Below are positions 16,250-25,191 of a DNA stretch of 64,000 nt, one piece after another. The notes beneath the pieces were generated by a model. That model was not told where the DNA came from. It ran no database searches and was given only the letters and a program-made list of their open reading frames with translations. Source of the DNA: Paucimonas lemoignei (GTDB lineage Bacteria; Pseudomonadota; Gammaproteobacteria; Pseudomonadales; Pseudomonadaceae); assembly GCA_900475325.1 (NCBI GenBank), contig LS483371.1:2294001-2358000 (forward strand), written 5' to 3'. Made by a program: the position numbers and the translations under genes. The stretch's first letter is position 1. Each line of letters opens with the position of its first letter.

Positions 16250-17611
16250 ATGAGCAGTATGAACTGGGACAAGTTGCTGAACGACACTCGCTTGGGAGGG
16301 CGAGCGCCCAAGACGGAATTGGGCCGTTCACCCTTTCACTCTGACCATGACAAAGTGATTTTTTCCGGGGCCTTCCGCCGCCTGGCCAGGAAGACTCAGG
16401 TCCATCCTCTGGCGACGAATGATCATGTCCATAATCGTCTGACCCACAGCCTGGAAGTGGCCTGTCTGGGGCGAACGCTGGGCATGAGGGTAGGGCAGGA
16501 GCTGCTCAACCGGAAACTCATTCCCGACACCCATTCTGCCTCTGACATCGGCGACATCGTCCAGACGGCTTGCCTGGCACACGACATTGGAAACCCGCCG
16601 TTCGGCCACACCGGTGAGGAGGCCATTCGGCACTGGTTTTCCAATGATGCAGGGGCGAAGCTGATTGAACACCTGCCGTTCAATGAGGCCACGGACCTCA
16701 GACGATTCGAAGGCAATGCTCAGGGCTTCCGGGTGCTGACGACCTCTGAATATCACCCGTATGAGGGGGGCATGAGGCTCACTTACGCATCCCTGGGCGC
16801 GTTCATCAAATACCCATGGCTCGCCGATGATGCCCTGAATAAGCAACGACCCATCGAGAAGAAATACGGGGTGTACCAGTCCGAGCTGGGATTGTTTGAA
16901 GAAGTCGCTGATGCGACGGGTTTGCTCAAGCTTGGCGAGGGTTGGCGGTGCCGTCATCCCCTGGCCCACCTGATGGAAATCTCTGACGACTTTTGCTACG
17001 CCATCCTGGACCTTGAAGATGGGGTCGAGATGGGGATCATTGAGTGGGACAAGGTGTTTGAGATCCTCGTCATGGTCCTCGATGGCAGCCAGATCAATCA
17101 GATTCACAAAGACATCAAGGGCATGAAGGTCGGCCGACGGTTGTCGCTGATTCGCGGGAAGGTCATCTCGGCCTTTGTTGATGCCGGGGCTGCTGCTTTC
17201 ATGGGCAACCACAACGAAATCATGACAGGCAAAGTGAATGGCATTCTCGACCTGTGCGAGAAAAACGTTCGTGACTGTGTGTCAGCGGCTAAGAACCTCG
17301 CCCGGGATGAAATCTTTCAGCACCCGCGCAAGGTCGAGCTGGAGATCGGGGCCTACAGCACCCTTTCGACGCTGCTGAATGTGAGCTGTGCTGCCGCGCT
17401 GGATTATGTGCGACGGGGTGATGCCAACGATTCCAAGACAAAGCGGGTGGTTGACTTGTTGGGGCTGGATTTATCCGTGCTGGACGCGTCCAGCGGGGTA
17501 TCCCGAGAGTATGGAATCATCATGCAGGTGCTCGATTACGTGAGCGGCATGACCGACAACTATGCGATGCACCTTGCGCGGCAATTCAACGGAATGGGTA
17601 TCGAAAGATAG
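16250..17611 (+). CDS. dgt: Deoxyguanosinetriphosphate triphosphohydrolase (dGTPase)
   Basis: A 453-residue HD-domain hydrolase that converts dGTP to deoxyguanosine and triphosphate, balancing dNTP pools. The start at 16250 (MSSMNWDKLL) has GAGGG five bases upstream; a TTG 33 bases earlier is unlikely. The N-terminal signature FRRLARKTQVHPL is followed by HNRLTHSLEVA, then the HD pair in CLAHDIGNPPFGH near residue 105, and EGNAQGFRVLTT. Length and order fit the bacterial dGTPase family. It stands alone downstream of the two-component block. Confidence 0.95.
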   Translation: MSSMNWDKLLNDTRLGGRAPKTELGRSPFHSDHDKVIFSGAFRRLARKTQVHPLATNDHVHNRLTHSLEVACLGRTLGMRVGQELLNRKLIPDTHSASDIGDIVQTACLAHDIGNPPFGHTGEEAIRHWFSNDAGAKLIEHLPFNEATDLRRFEGNAQGFRVLTTSEYHPYEGGMRLTYASLGAFIKYPWLADDALNKQRPIEKKYGVYQSELGLFEEVADATGLLKLGEGWRCRHPLAHLMEISDDFCYAILDLEDGVEMGIIEWDKVFEILVMVLDGSQINQIHKDIKGMKVGRRLSLIRGKVISAFVDAGAAAFMGNHNEIMTGKVNGILDLCEKNVRDCVSAAKNLARDEIFQHPRKVELEIGAYSTLSTLLNVSCAAALDYVRRGDANDSKTKRVVDLLGLDLSVLDASSGVSREYGIIMQVLDYVSGMTDNYAMHLARQFNGMGIER

Positions 17612-17666
17612 TGATGTGAAGGGGCAGTACCGCGACCCTTTCATGGGCGCGGCGACTGCCGTGAGC

Positions 17667-18830
17667 TCACAGCCCCACGGCATCCACGTCGATCAACAGC
17701 AGGCGCTGATCGTTGTCGAAGAACTGCCCTGCGGTCAGACAGTATTGGTTACTGGTCGCGTCGCGGTAGGTGTTGGACAGAATCAGCCGACGCTCATGCC
17801 AGCCCTCAGCCAGCAGATGATAGAAGTACGGCCGCCAGGACCAGTTGTGCCCGATGTAGGTAGCATCGGCATGCCAGGCCCCGTCGCGCCACTCCATGTT
17901 GGGCGTCAGCTGCGTGCCATGGCGGTCGCATTGATAGAAACGCAGCAGCCAGGGGTAGTCGTTGAGCTTGGGAAGCTGGTCGATAGAGCACTGGCTTTTG
18001 TCCCAGCGTTGCAGAGTCGTCATCAACACGGCCAGTTGTTGGCGCAGGTCCATCACTCGGGCGCGCTCTGCCAGTTTGCGTTGCACGTAGCGGTCGCGCA
18101 GCTGTGCGAACTGGTCCACAAATGCATCGGTGTCGAAAAAATCCCGCTCACCCTGAGCGAACAGGAAGCCCTGCACATAGCGTGAGCCACACTCGAGGGC
18201 GAAGTGCAGTTCGGCTTCTGTTTCAACGCCCTCGGCGATGATCCAGCAGCCGGTTTTTTCTGCCATTTGCGCCAGTGCTCTGACAATGTCACTGCTCGGG
18301 CCGCCTTTTGCTGCAGCCTGGAACAGGCGCATGTCGAGCTTGAGGATGTCAGGTTGTAGCGCCAGCACCCGATCCAGTTGCGAATAGCCTGCACCAAAAT
18401 CGTCAATGGCGATCCGTGCGCCGGCTTCGCGATAACGGCCTACGACTTCAGCCAGGCGTTCGCTGTTACCACTTAACTCAGTGATCTCGAACACCACGCG
18501 ACTGGCTTCAACACCGTGACGTTTGAGTTGCTTGAGGCTGGGAAGCGGTTGTCCTGGGCGCAGCTGGCTGATCCAGCGCGGAGAAATGTTCAGGCTGAGG
18601 AACCAATCCTTGGGAGCCTCATGCAGGCGGCTCAACGCGTCGTCGCGGATACTGCGGTCCAGGCGTCGCAGGGCCGTGGCGGGGCTTTTGGGGTCAGCAA
18701 ACAGCGGGCCTACCGATTGCAGTCTTCCGTCGTCCTGACGCAGGCGTCCTAATGCTTCAACTCCGGCAATACGGCCAGTAGCGGTATCGATGAATGGCTG
18801 AAAGCAGGCAAGTGGTTGCCCATCGATCAC
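17667..18830 (-). CDS. EAL-domain c-di-GMP phosphodiesterase with YkuI-type C-domain
   Basis: A 387-residue cytoplasmic protein. The GTG start at 18830 was chosen because GAGGAGG lies five bases upstream. The EAL domain spans about 1-235: GVEALGRL near 24 (the EAL motif), LSLNISPRW, VVFEITE, IAIDDFGAGYSQLD, LKLDMRLF, IIAEGVETEAEL and QGFLFAQG. All are consistent with an active phosphodiesterase. After a charged helix, residues 260-387 form a PAS/PDC-like region resembling the C-domain of Bacillus YkuI, a likely ligand sensor. There is no GGDEF and no membrane segment. It has no operon partner. Confidence 0.88.
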   Translation of the reverse strand: MIDGQPLACFQPFIDTATGRIAGVEALGRLRQDDGRLQSVGPLFADPKSPATALRRLDRSIRDDALSRLHEAPKDWFLSLNISPRWISQLRPGQPLPSLKQLKRHGVEASRVVFEITELSGNSERLAEVVGRYREAGARIAIDDFGAGYSQLDRVLALQPDILKLDMRLFQAAAKGGPSSDIVRALAQMAEKTGCWIIAEGVETEAELHFALECGSRYVQGFLFAQGERDFFDTDAFVDQFAQLRDRYVQRKLAERARVMDLRQQLAVLMTTLQRWDKSQCSIDQLPKLNDYPWLLRFYQCDRHGTQLTPNMEWRDGAWHADATYIGHNWSWRPYFYHLLAEGWHERRLILSNTYRDATSNQYCLTAGQFFDNDQRLLLIDVDAVGL

Positions 18831-18879
18831 ATGGCCTCCTCAGAGAAAATCGGTAATAAAAGCGTTCGAGCACGCGTTA

Positions 18880-18913
18880 TCGACTGCTTCAGTTGTAAAC
18901 CTGAAGCAGTCGA
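18880..18913. terminator. 13-bp perfect hairpin between two leftward genes
   Basis: TCGACTGCTTCAG (18880-18892) pairs perfectly with CTGAAGCAGTCGA (18901-18913) around an 8-base loop. It lies downstream of the leftward YqjD/YqjE-type operon and upstream of the EAL gene. It may end the operon transcript, but there is no T-run. Alternatively it is an operator or attenuator for the EAL gene. Confidence 0.45.
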
Positions 18914-18960
18914 CGCATTACGGTAGGGAGTGTGGCTTGCAAGAATGCAGCCAATGGCCA

Positions 18961-19302
18961 TTAGCGCTTGTTGGCAGGACCTTGCAATGCCAGACGAATA
19001 ATCGGCAACAGGCTGACGCCCAGTTTGACCATCCGGGTAAAGCCGCCAGTACGACGACCCTTTGCACCTTTGCCGCTCAAAAAGCCCAGCAGGGTGACCA
19101 CGCCCATGCCCCAGAGTGGCGCATGTTTGATACCCAGCGTGCCTTGCCAGTCTTGTGTCATTCCGCGTACCCGACGCAGCGGGTGCATCAGATTGGACGA
19201 CTCCTGGCGGATTTCCTGACGATGCATCTCCATGCGCAGGCGGATCAACGCCTTGCGCAGTTCACGACGCGAGTGTTTCTGGTGGGATTCAGGCAGGCTC
19301 AT
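18961..19302 (-). CDS. Conserved small protein of YqjD/YqjE-type operon
   Basis: A 113-residue protein that is the last gene of a leftward three-gene operon. The N-terminal half is highly charged (HQKHSRRELRKALIRLRME). The C-terminal half has one hydrophobic segment near 66-77 (WGMGVVTLLGFLSG), a basic glycine-rich turn (GKGAKGRRTGG), then a second hydrophobic stretch (LGVSLLPIIRLAL). Its start overlaps the stop of the holin-like gene by four bases. By position it corresponds to the third, YqjK-like gene of enterobacterial yqjDEK. It is a probable inner-membrane stress protein; the function is unknown. Confidence 0.8.
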   Translation of the reverse strand: MSLPESHQKHSRRELRKALIRLRMEMHRQEIRQESSNLMHPLRRVRGMTQDWQGTLGIKHAPLWGMGVVTLLGFLSGKGAKGRRTGGFTRMVKLGVSLLPIIRLALQGPANKR

Positions 19303-19688
19303 GGCATCAGTCGCTCACGGTCGTTGGCCAGCTCTTCAAGGGTCGCATTGAACGGCGACGACTCGTCAAAGATGGCGGCTTTCAAGCGCAGGGCGCAAAA
19401 CAGGGCAGCCAGCGTATAGAACACACACAGACCGACGATGCCGGCCAGGCGATAGCTGTCCCACAATACGATCAGCAGCAACGCTGACAACCCGGTCAAC
19501 AAGAGCAGGGCAAAGACCAGCGCCAGGCCCGCGAATAACAACAGGCTCAAGGTGCGGGCTTTCTGCTCTTGCAACTCAATGCCGAACAACTCGACATGGC
19601 TGTGCAGCAAGCCGAGGAATGCGGCGCCAAGACGTCGCGGTGATGAGGTCTGGTCCGCAGCCGGACCGGATTCCGTTCCCAGAGCCAT
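19299..19688 (-). CDS. YqjE/DUF1469 phage-holin-like membrane protein
   Basis: A 129-residue inner-membrane protein starting MALGTESG; the upstream frame extension overlaps the preceding gene and was rejected. It has an amphipathic helix (FLGLLHSHVELFGIELQEQK) followed by two long hydrophobic helices (about 45-68 and 74-98), typical of DUF1469 proteins (YqjE in E. coli). It is the middle gene of the leftward operon, between the DUF883 gene and the small basic gene. The family is often stationary-phase or osmotically induced. The role is unknown, possibly membrane anchoring of the YqjD-like protein. Confidence 0.88.
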   Translation of the reverse strand: MALGTESGPAADQTSSPRRLGAAFLGLLHSHVELFGIELQEQKARTLSLLLFAGLALVFALLLLTGLSALLLIVLWDSYRLAGIVGLCVFYTLAALFCALRLKAAIFDESSPFNATLEELANDRERLMP

Positions 19689-19693
19689 AGTCG

Positions 19694-20008
19694 TTAGCGC
19701 CTTGTAGCCAGCAGGCCGATCAGAAAGCCAACGCCAGCGGCGATGCCTACTGATTGCCATGGATTGGTCTGGACGTAGTCCTCGGTTGCCACAACAGCAG
19801 CCCGGCCACGTTCACGAAGTGATTCTTCGGTCAGTTTCAGGGTTTCACGTGCACGCAGCAGGCTTTCATTGATCTGGCCGCGCAGTTCATCTGCCTGCTC
19901 ACCCGCCAGTGAAGCGGTGTGCTCAAGCAGTTTTTCCGTGTCTGCGACCAGAACCTGGAAGTCAGCCATCAATATTTCCTGGGCATTCTGTGCTGTTTGG
20001 CGGGCCAT
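19694..20008 (-). CDS. ElaB/YqjD/DUF883 membrane-anchored ribosome-binding family protein
   Basis: A 104-residue protein starting MARQTAQNAQ, with GGAGAG about five bases upstream; an ATG 12 bases earlier is less well placed. A long amphipathic coiled helix (about 10-75, DFQVLVADTEKLLEHTAS onward) leads to the diagnostic C-terminal tail: NPWQSVGIAAGVGFLIGLLATRR in part, one transmembrane helix ending in RR. YqjD and ElaB of E. coli bind ribosomes at the inner membrane in stationary phase. It is the first gene of the operon. Confidence 0.9.
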   Translation of the reverse strand: MARQTAQNAQEILMADFQVLVADTEKLLEHTASLAGEQADELRGQINESLLRARETLKLTEESLRERGRAAVVATEDYVQTNPWQSVGIAAGVGFLIGLLATRR

Positions 20009-20139
20009 GTGTCTCTCCATTAAGTACGTATGAGGCTTTCGAGTCTGGTGGATTGCCGAAGGTTCATTTGAATTGCAACATCAAAACCATCAGGCGATCG
20101 ACGTCGATACTACACGCCAGGGTGCTGCAATTTGTTGGT

Positions 20140-20188
20140 GCACGGCGTTAAGCCGTGCGCCGAGCAGGAGCTTGCCTCGCGAGGCAAG
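20140..20188. repeat. Pair of adjacent hairpins in the 20009-20393 gap
   Basis: GCACGGC-GTTAA-GCCGTGC (20140-20158) and the perfect palindrome CTTGCCTCGCGAGGCAAG (20171-20188) sit side by side. This resembles the short REP-like palindromes of Pseudomonas intergenic regions. The remaining gap carries the promoters of the leftward DUF883 operon and the rightward acyltransferase, with no gene visible. Confidence 0.5.
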
Positions 20189-20393
20189 GGCAGAGTGTCC
20201 ATGATTTCCCCCGACCTGTCGCGCCGTGCGCCTGGCCCATCGCGGGTTTCAGGTTTGCCATCCGGTGCTTTCTTCAACCCTGGACTTGGCTATGCTGTAG
20301 GCACAACCGGGCTGGCGCTATCAAGTGACCTGGCTATTCATGGCAGTACTGTCACCTCCATACGTGGGTGTTCAGTCATGGGGGGAGGGTGAC

Positions 20394-21485
20394 ATGGAGC
20401 GGCTATATTCCCTGCAAGGGCTCAGGGGCGTGGCAGTGCTGGGCGTCGTGCTGTTTCACATGACATCCGTGGAACTGAAGTTCTCAGGCGGCGATCTGCT
20501 GCTTCCCGCGTGGCTGGATTTCTTCCAGTTGGGCGTGGATCTGTTCTTTGTCATCAGCGGCTTTGTGATGGTCATCGTCAGCCGCGGGCGTTTTCAGAGC
20601 GTCATCGAAGCCAAGCGCTTTGTCTTTAACCGTGTGTCACGGATCTATCCGACGTACTGGTTGTATTTTTTCATCACGCTGGGCGTGTTTCTGGTGCAGC
20701 CCGGCATGGTCAACAGCGGCCATGGCTCGTCGAATATCGGACTGTCGTTCCTGCTGCTGCCCAGCGAAAAAGTGTTGCTGGTGATGGTTGCCTGGTCGTT
20801 GGTGTTCGAGCTGTGGTTTTACCTGGTGTTCAGCGCGTTGCTGCTGTTCAGGGAGCGCCGTCTGCCCTGGATGCTGGCAGGATGGGCGCTGATTTTGCTG
20901 CTGTTTAATGCATTTGCCGACTGGCAGGTCTATTCTCCAGCTCTGCAAATCATTCTCCACCCCTACGCGTTGGAGTTCATCGCCGGTGTGGCGTTGGCTC
21001 TGCTGTTTTATTCCCGCCACAGCGCGCGGATCCCGACGCCCGCCGTCTGGGCTCTGCTGGCGGTAGCGTTGCTGGGCGGTATCCCCCTGATCGCACTGTT
21101 GCGTCTATTCGAAGGCCATGGCCTGGGGCGGATGCTTGCAGTGGGCGCAGTATTCGGCGTCATCGTGTTTGCCCTGGCCCTGCTCGAACGCCGCAAGCAT
21201 GTTTCGATACCTGGCCCGCTGGTGGCGACGGGGGACATGTCCTATACCGTTTACCTCTCGCACCTGTTGGTGTTGGGTGTTATCGGGCGCGTATGGCAAT
21301 GGGTGGGCAGCAGGCCCGACACCTTGCTGGACAATGTGCTCTTCGCCACGCTGATGATGACCGCCGTGCTCTGCTACGGCTGGGTGGGTTATCGCTGCTT
21401 TGAAAAACCGGTTCTGGACCGGGCCAACGCCTTCGCTCGTCGACACTATCGTGCCGCTCCCACCACCCTGGAACGTGCGCACTGA
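20394..21485 (+). CDS. Acyltransferase-3 family (OafA/YrhL-like) membrane protein
   Basis: A 363-residue integral membrane O-acyltransferase. The start at 20394 has a strong GGGGGAGGG ribosome site. The family opening is clear: LYSLQGLRGVAVLGVVLFH (active-site His near residue 23) and FFVISGFVM, then RVSRIYPTYWLY, and about ten membrane helices to the end. Members transfer acetyl or other acyl groups to sugars of O-antigen, exopolysaccharide or peptidoglycan on the periplasmic side. The next gene, 33 bases downstream, is a PAP2-like membrane protein, so the pair may act on an undecaprenyl-linked glycan. The substrate is unknown. Confidence 0.92.
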   Translation: MERLYSLQGLRGVAVLGVVLFHMTSVELKFSGGDLLLPAWLDFFQLGVDLFFVISGFVMVIVSRGRFQSVIEAKRFVFNRVSRIYPTYWLYFFITLGVFLVQPGMVNSGHGSSNIGLSFLLLPSEKVLLVMVAWSLVFELWFYLVFSALLLFRERRLPWMLAGWALILLLFNAFADWQVYSPALQIILHPYALEFIAGVALALLFYSRHSARIPTPAVWALLAVALLGGIPLIALLRLFEGHGLGRMLAVGAVFGVIVFALALLERRKHVSIPGPLVATGDMSYTVYLSHLLVLGVIGRVWQWVGSRPDTLLDNVLFATLMMTAVLCYGWVGYRCFEKPVLDRANAFARRHYRAAPTTLERAH

Positions 21486-21518
21486 TATCCATCACTCATT
21501 GGTTGTCTGGGGAAACGC

Positions 21519-22151
21519 GTGGATTTGAAACTTGCCATCATGCTCACCCCGTATGGCGGGATCACGGTGATGCTGCCTGCGGCACTGGTGATCACCGGCT
21601 GGCTATGGCTGAGCCGTTCGCGTCGTTCGGCGTTGCTGTGGATGGCCACTTTGTTTGTGGTCTATTCGCTGGTGGTCGCCAGCAAGATTCTGTTCAAGGG
21701 CTGGGGCGTCGCCATGGAGGGCCTTGGCATTTACGTGCTCAGTGGTCACGCCATGAATACCTGCCTGGTGTTGACGGTAGGTCTGAGCCTGCTTGCCCGG
21801 CAGGTCCATGCCGGGTTGCGCTGGCCAGCGGCGTTGCTGGGGTTGACGCTGGGCTGGGTGTTCAGCGTGTATTGCGTGGCGCCCTATATTCACCCTTTGC
21901 CCGAAGCCGTCGCCGGCGCATTACTGGGCTCACTGGGAGCCTGTGTGTTTCTGCTGGGCCTGGAAAACTTCCGCCCGGGCAGAATTCCTTCGGCGGCGGT
22001 GGTGGTCGGCTTGCTGTTCATCGCGATCAGCACCACAACCACCAAATACACAGCTGAATCCATCCTTGACCGTATCTCGGTGAAGATGTCGGGTGCAGAC
22101 AAAGCCTTCAAGCAGCCGGAATGGCGGGTGCTGCCGCAAAATCTGGATTGA
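21519..22151 (+). CDS. PAP2-like multi-pass membrane protein (divergent)
   Basis: A 210-residue protein from GTG 21519, with GGGGAAA upstream. It has about six hydrophobic helices. Remnants of the PAP2 phosphatase motifs can be seen: KILFKGWG in place of KxxxxxxRP, LSGHAMN for PSGH, and YIHPLPEAVAGALLG for the terminal HxxxD motif. The RP and final Asp are not evident, so activity is doubtful or unusual. It is probably co-transcribed with the acyltransferase. It may process a lipid phosphate or serve as a structural partner. Confidence 0.7.
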   Translation: MDLKLAIMLTPYGGITVMLPAALVITGWLWLSRSRRSALLWMATLFVVYSLVVASKILFKGWGVAMEGLGIYVLSGHAMNTCLVLTVGLSLLARQVHAGLRWPAALLGLTLGWVFSVYCVAPYIHPLPEAVAGALLGSLGACVFLLGLENFRPGRIPSAAVVVGLLFIAISTTTTKYTAESILDRISVKMSGADKAFKQPEWRVLPQNLD

Positions 22152-22217
22152 GCCAATCGACGGTGCGGCTGGCCGGGCCTAAACTGGAAGCCCGTTCCCG
22201 CCGTTGAGGTCACTGCC

Positions 22218-22454
22218 ATGCCACCTGAATGCCAGTTGTTCGGCACCTTGGGTTGCCACCTGTGTGAAATTGCCGAAGCCGAATTATTACCGCTGGTTGA
22301 GCACGGTTTGCTGGTCGAGCTGGTGGACATTGGCGATAGCGAAGCGATGGTGGAGCAATACGGATTGCGTATTCCGGTGTTGCGCCGGGTTGATACGGGC
22401 GAAGAGCTGGACTGGCCGTTTGACCAGAATCAGATGGTGGCTTTTCTCAGGTGA
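22218..22454 (+). CDS. Glutaredoxin-like DUF836 protein
   Basis: A 78-residue thioredoxin-fold protein. The redox motif CHLC is at residues 13-16 (LFGTLGCHLCEIAEAEL), followed by the cis-Pro segment GLRIPVLRR near residue 52. Small DUF836 proteins of this size are common in Pseudomonas and are presumed thiol-disulfide oxidoreductases; their partners are unknown. It stands alone between the PAP2-like gene and sodC. The 153 bases after it show no gene. Confidence 0.88.
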   Translation: MPPECQLFGTLGCHLCEIAEAELLPLVEHGLLVELVDIGDSEAMVEQYGLRIPVLRRVDTGEELDWPFDQNQMVAFLR

Positions 22455-22607
22455 GGGGTCGAATCGGGCCCGCAGGAGACCCCGGCAAAAACCAGTAGCA
22501 TCTTCCAAAGGAACTTTGCTCAGGCGCAAGGGTAGAACATTAGGTACCACCCTTCATCTGGCAGGTGGTGTCTTGCCTGCCTTGCAAATTTCTCAGCAAA
22601 TGGACGA

Positions 22608-23132
22608 ATGATGAAACCTTATCTCTGGCTTGGCCTGATCGGCGCTTTTTCCCTCAACAGTGCCGTTGCCGATACGCTGTCGGTGCCCATGAATCTGGTC
22701 AGCACGACAGAAGCACCTCAGCCGATTGGCGAAGTTATCATCAGCGAAACCGCCTACGGTTTACTGTTCACGCCTAACCTCAAATCCCTGCCAGCCGGTG
22801 TCCACGGCTTCCATGTTCACGAAAACGCCAGCTGTGAAGCCGCGACCAAAGACGGCGTCAAGATCGCCGCTCAGGCGGCGGGCGGGCATTGGGATCCGAA
22901 GAAAACCGGCAAACACCTGGGCCCCTATGCGGACGGGCACTTGGGTGACTTGCCTGCGATCTACGTGACCGCTGACGGCATGGCTCATTACCCCGTGTTG
23001 GCGCCGCGCCTGAAAAGCCTCAAGGATCTCAAAGGCCATGCGCTGATGGTCCATGCCGGTAGCGACAACCATTCGGACATGCCCAAGCCGCTGGGCGGTG
23101 GCGGTGATCGAGTGGCCTGCGGCGTGATCTGA
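22608..23132 (+). CDS. sodC: Periplasmic Cu-Zn superoxide dismutase
   Basis: A 174-residue exported enzyme that dismutes superoxide in the periplasm. A signal peptide ([16 protein letters not shown]) is cleaved before DTLSV. Copper and zinc ligands are seen in [13 protein letters not shown] (two Cu His plus the first disulfide Cys), [23 protein letters not shown] (zinc His and Asp) and [12 protein letters not shown]. The second disulfide Cys is in DRVACGVI at the end. Length and motif order fit bacterial SodC. The start may be either of two adjacent ATGs. Confidence 0.97.
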   Translation: MMKPYLWLGLIGAFSLNSAVADTLSVPMNLVSTTEAPQPIGEVIISETAYGLLFTPNLKSLPAGVHGFHVHENASCEAATKDGVKIAAQAAGGHWDPKKTGKHLGPYADGHLGDLPAIYVTADGMAHYPVLAPRLKSLKDLKGHALMVHAGSDNHSDMPKPLGGGGDRVACGVI

Positions 23133-23234
23133 TCCTGCCGGGCAACAAGTAGTGGTTAAAAGATTCCTGGGTGATAATGCCGCGTTCGTTACCCGCGCTT
23201 GTCACCCACGCGCCTTTCACCCAAGAGCTTCTGC

Positions 23235-24125
23235 ATGTCCGACGCCGTATTTTCCGCAGCCAACCTTCAGGCCAGCACTTTGTATTTGCCACCCGGTCAT
23301 TGGGCGACGGTACTGGATTGCCTGTCCGCGCACTTCAGTGCCGTCAGCCGTGAACAGTGGCTGGACCGAATAAATCGAGGTCGGGTGCTCGACGGCACGG
23401 GCACCCCCATTGATGCGCAGTTGGCCTACAAGGAAGGGTTGCGAATTCACTACTTTCGGGAAGTCCCGAATGAGACGCCGATCCCGGTACTGGAATCGAT
23501 CCTCTATGCCGACGAGCACTTGGTGGTCGCTGACAAGCCGCACTTCCTGCCCGTAACCCCCGCAGGAGAATACGTCGAACAGACCCTGTTGCGCAGATTG
23601 ATCCGCCGTCTGGATAACCCTGATCTGGTGCCCTTGCATCGCATTGATCGGCATACTGCCGGGCTGGTGTTGTTTTCGGCCAATCGCGCGTCGCGTTCGG
23701 CCTATCAGGCACTGTTCCCGACCCGCAAAATCGACAAGCGTTATGAAGCGATCGCCGCCGCGTTGCCCGATGTCAGCTTCCCCCGGGTGCACAAAAGTCG
23801 CCTGGTGGAGGGCGAACCGTTTTTTCGTATGCAGGAAGGCCCGGGCGTCAGCAATACCGAGACCGCCATCGAGGTGTGCGAGCGCAACGGCGATCTGTGG
23901 CGCTACGGTCTGAGCCCGGTAACGGGCAAGAAACATCAGTTGCGTGTGCACATGGCCGCGTTAGGTGCTGCGATTTGCAATGACCCTTTCTATCCTCACG
24001 TGATCAAAGACGCCGTTGACGATTACGCCAAGCCGCTGAAGTTGCTCGCGCAGGGTCTGCGCTTTATTGACCCGCTGACGGGTGAACCTCGAGAATTCCA
24101 GAGCGAGATCCGCCTGGACTGGTGA
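23235..24125 (+). CDS. RluA-family pseudouridine synthase
   Basis: A 296-residue RNA-modifying enzyme that isomerises uridine to pseudouridine in rRNA or tRNA. The start at 23235 (MSDAVFSAANLQ) was preferred over an in-frame ATG 36 bases earlier. The N-terminal part resembles an S4-like domain (EQWLDRINRGRVL). The catalytic motif is PLHRIDRHTAGLVLF, with the Asp near residue 138, and KKHQLRVHMAALG follows. It belongs to the TruC/RluA-like subgroup with HRIDRHT in place of HRLDxxT. A strong bidirectional terminator follows. Confidence 0.93.
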   Translation: MSDAVFSAANLQASTLYLPPGHWATVLDCLSAHFSAVSREQWLDRINRGRVLDGTGTPIDAQLAYKEGLRIHYFREVPNETPIPVLESILYADEHLVVADKPHFLPVTPAGEYVEQTLLRRLIRRLDNPDLVPLHRIDRHTAGLVLFSANRASRSAYQALFPTRKIDKRYEAIAAALPDVSFPRVHKSRLVEGEPFFRMQEGPGVSNTETAIEVCERNGDLWRYGLSPVTGKKHQLRVHMAALGAAICNDPFYPHVIKDAVDDYAKPLKLLAQGLRFIDPLTGEPREFQSEIRLDW

Positions 24126-24147
24126 TCAGCAGCTTTGCGCAGCCCAT

Positions 24148-24175
24148 AAAAAACCCGCCATCAGCGGGTTTTTTT
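24148..24175. terminator. Bidirectional rho-independent terminator
   Basis: AAAAAACCCGC-CATCA-GCGGGTTTTTTT between convergent genes: the pseudouridine synthase (plus) and the lipoprotein gene (minus). An A-run and a T-run flank a GC-rich stem, so it can serve both strands. Confidence 0.9.
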
Positions 24176-24197
24176 ACGTCTACTTCGTCACGAATGA

Positions 24198-24422
24198 TCA
24201 GAGATCCTTGACGGTACGTACCTGATCCTTGTTAACGCGAGTCTCTTTGCCATCAAGTTGCTTGAACTCGTAGAAACCCGAATCTTCGTCATATTTAGGC
24301 GTGTCGACTGCCTGGATTTCCCGGCCGTCGGTCAGGGTGATCACAGTTGGCGAAGCACAGCCAGCGAGGGAGGCGAGGCCCAGTGCAAGCAAAAATGCAG
24401 CGGGAAGGGTCCGTTGTTTCAT
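24198..24422 (-). CDS. YgdI/YgdR-family small lipoprotein
   Basis: A 74-residue lipoprotein starting MKQRTLPAAFL; the frame extends upstream but without signal-like sequence. A lipobox LASLAGC places the acylated Cys at residue 22. The mature part carries the YgdI/YgdR domain (PTVITLTDGREIQAVDTPKY, then DEDSGFYEF, GKETRVNKDQVRTV), an SH3-like fold. It is probably attached to a membrane leaflet facing the periplasm. The function is unknown. Confidence 0.92.
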   Translation of the reverse strand: MKQRTLPAAFLLALGLASLAGCASPTVITLTDGREIQAVDTPKYDEDSGFYEFKQLDGKETRVNKDQVRTVKDL

Positions 24423-24519
24423 TACTGTGTCTCCAGATGGATTCTTGGTTAACTGACGTTCAGACGTACAAGCGCTGTGCAAGTTCCATGAAAGCTTAGT
24501 CGTAGTGCCCCTCAAGCGT

Positions 24520-25113
24520 TCAACCGGTGATCTGAGTCAGGAGTTGCGGGGTATTGAGATTGGCCAGGCGAGGATCGTCGGCGGCGCAGTTGACCGCTAC
24601 GGCGCCGAGCTTTTCCATGATTCGTCGCGGGCTGCGCTCGCCGCTCTGCCAGGCTGCCTCGAAGGCAACTGCGTGGCAGGTGGGAATCACGCATAACAGC
24701 GGTTGCCAGTGTTCGCCGCTCCTGACCATGACCGGTTGCTCGGGATGTTGCTGCACGGTTTGACGCAGCTCATCCAGCAGTGAAAGGTCGATCAGCGGCA
24801 CATCGCAGGGTAAAACCAGCAGGTGAGCATGCCTGGCCAGGGGCAGGGCGGCGCGGATCCCGGCGAACGGGCCGTTGAATTCGGCGTTACCGTCCTGGAC
24901 CAACTGGTCGGCGTAGGGCGCGTACTGTTCCAGGTTCCGGTTGCAGGAGATGATCAGGTCGTTGGTCAGTGGGCGAGTCAAACGATGCAGATGCTGAATC
25001 AACGGCTCGCCCCGCCAGTCAATCAACCCTTTGTCCCGCCCACCCATGCGTTGACCCTGCCCACCGGCCAGCAGCAGGATGGAACAAGAGGGAAGGGAGA
25101 TTGGAGCAGGCAT
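24520..25113 (-). CDS. mobA: Molybdenum cofactor guanylyltransferase MobA
   Basis: A 197-residue enzyme that links GMP to Mo-molybdopterin to form the bis-MGD cofactor. The start at 25113 gives [21 protein letters not shown]. The nucleotide-binding loop [17 protein letters not shown] is near residues 13-29, followed by [11 protein letters not shown] and [10 protein letters not shown]. The reading frame stays open to 25746, but that extension is antisense to moaB and was rejected. It is divergent from moaB-moeA across about 80 bases, so the cofactor genes share a regulatory region. Confidence 0.95.
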   Translation of the reverse strand: MPAPISLPSCSILLLAGGQGQRMGGRDKGLIDWRGEPLIQHLHRLTRPLTNDLIISCNRNLEQYAPYADQLVQDGNAEFNGPFAGIRAALPLARHAHLLVLPCDVPLIDLSLLDELRQTVQQHPEQPVMVRSGEHWQPLLCVIPTCHAVAFEAAWQSGERSPRRIMEKLGAVAVNCAADDPRLANLNTPQLLTQITG

Positions 25114-25191
25114 GACGGACTCAACCAAAGCAGAGAAAAGGAGTGCTGTGATATAACACCGGCCTGTTCCCCCTACAACTGGATTGAGCTG

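Noticed and set aside
16328..17212. 294-codon frame antisense to dgt
   Set aside because: Shadow of dgt; no family.
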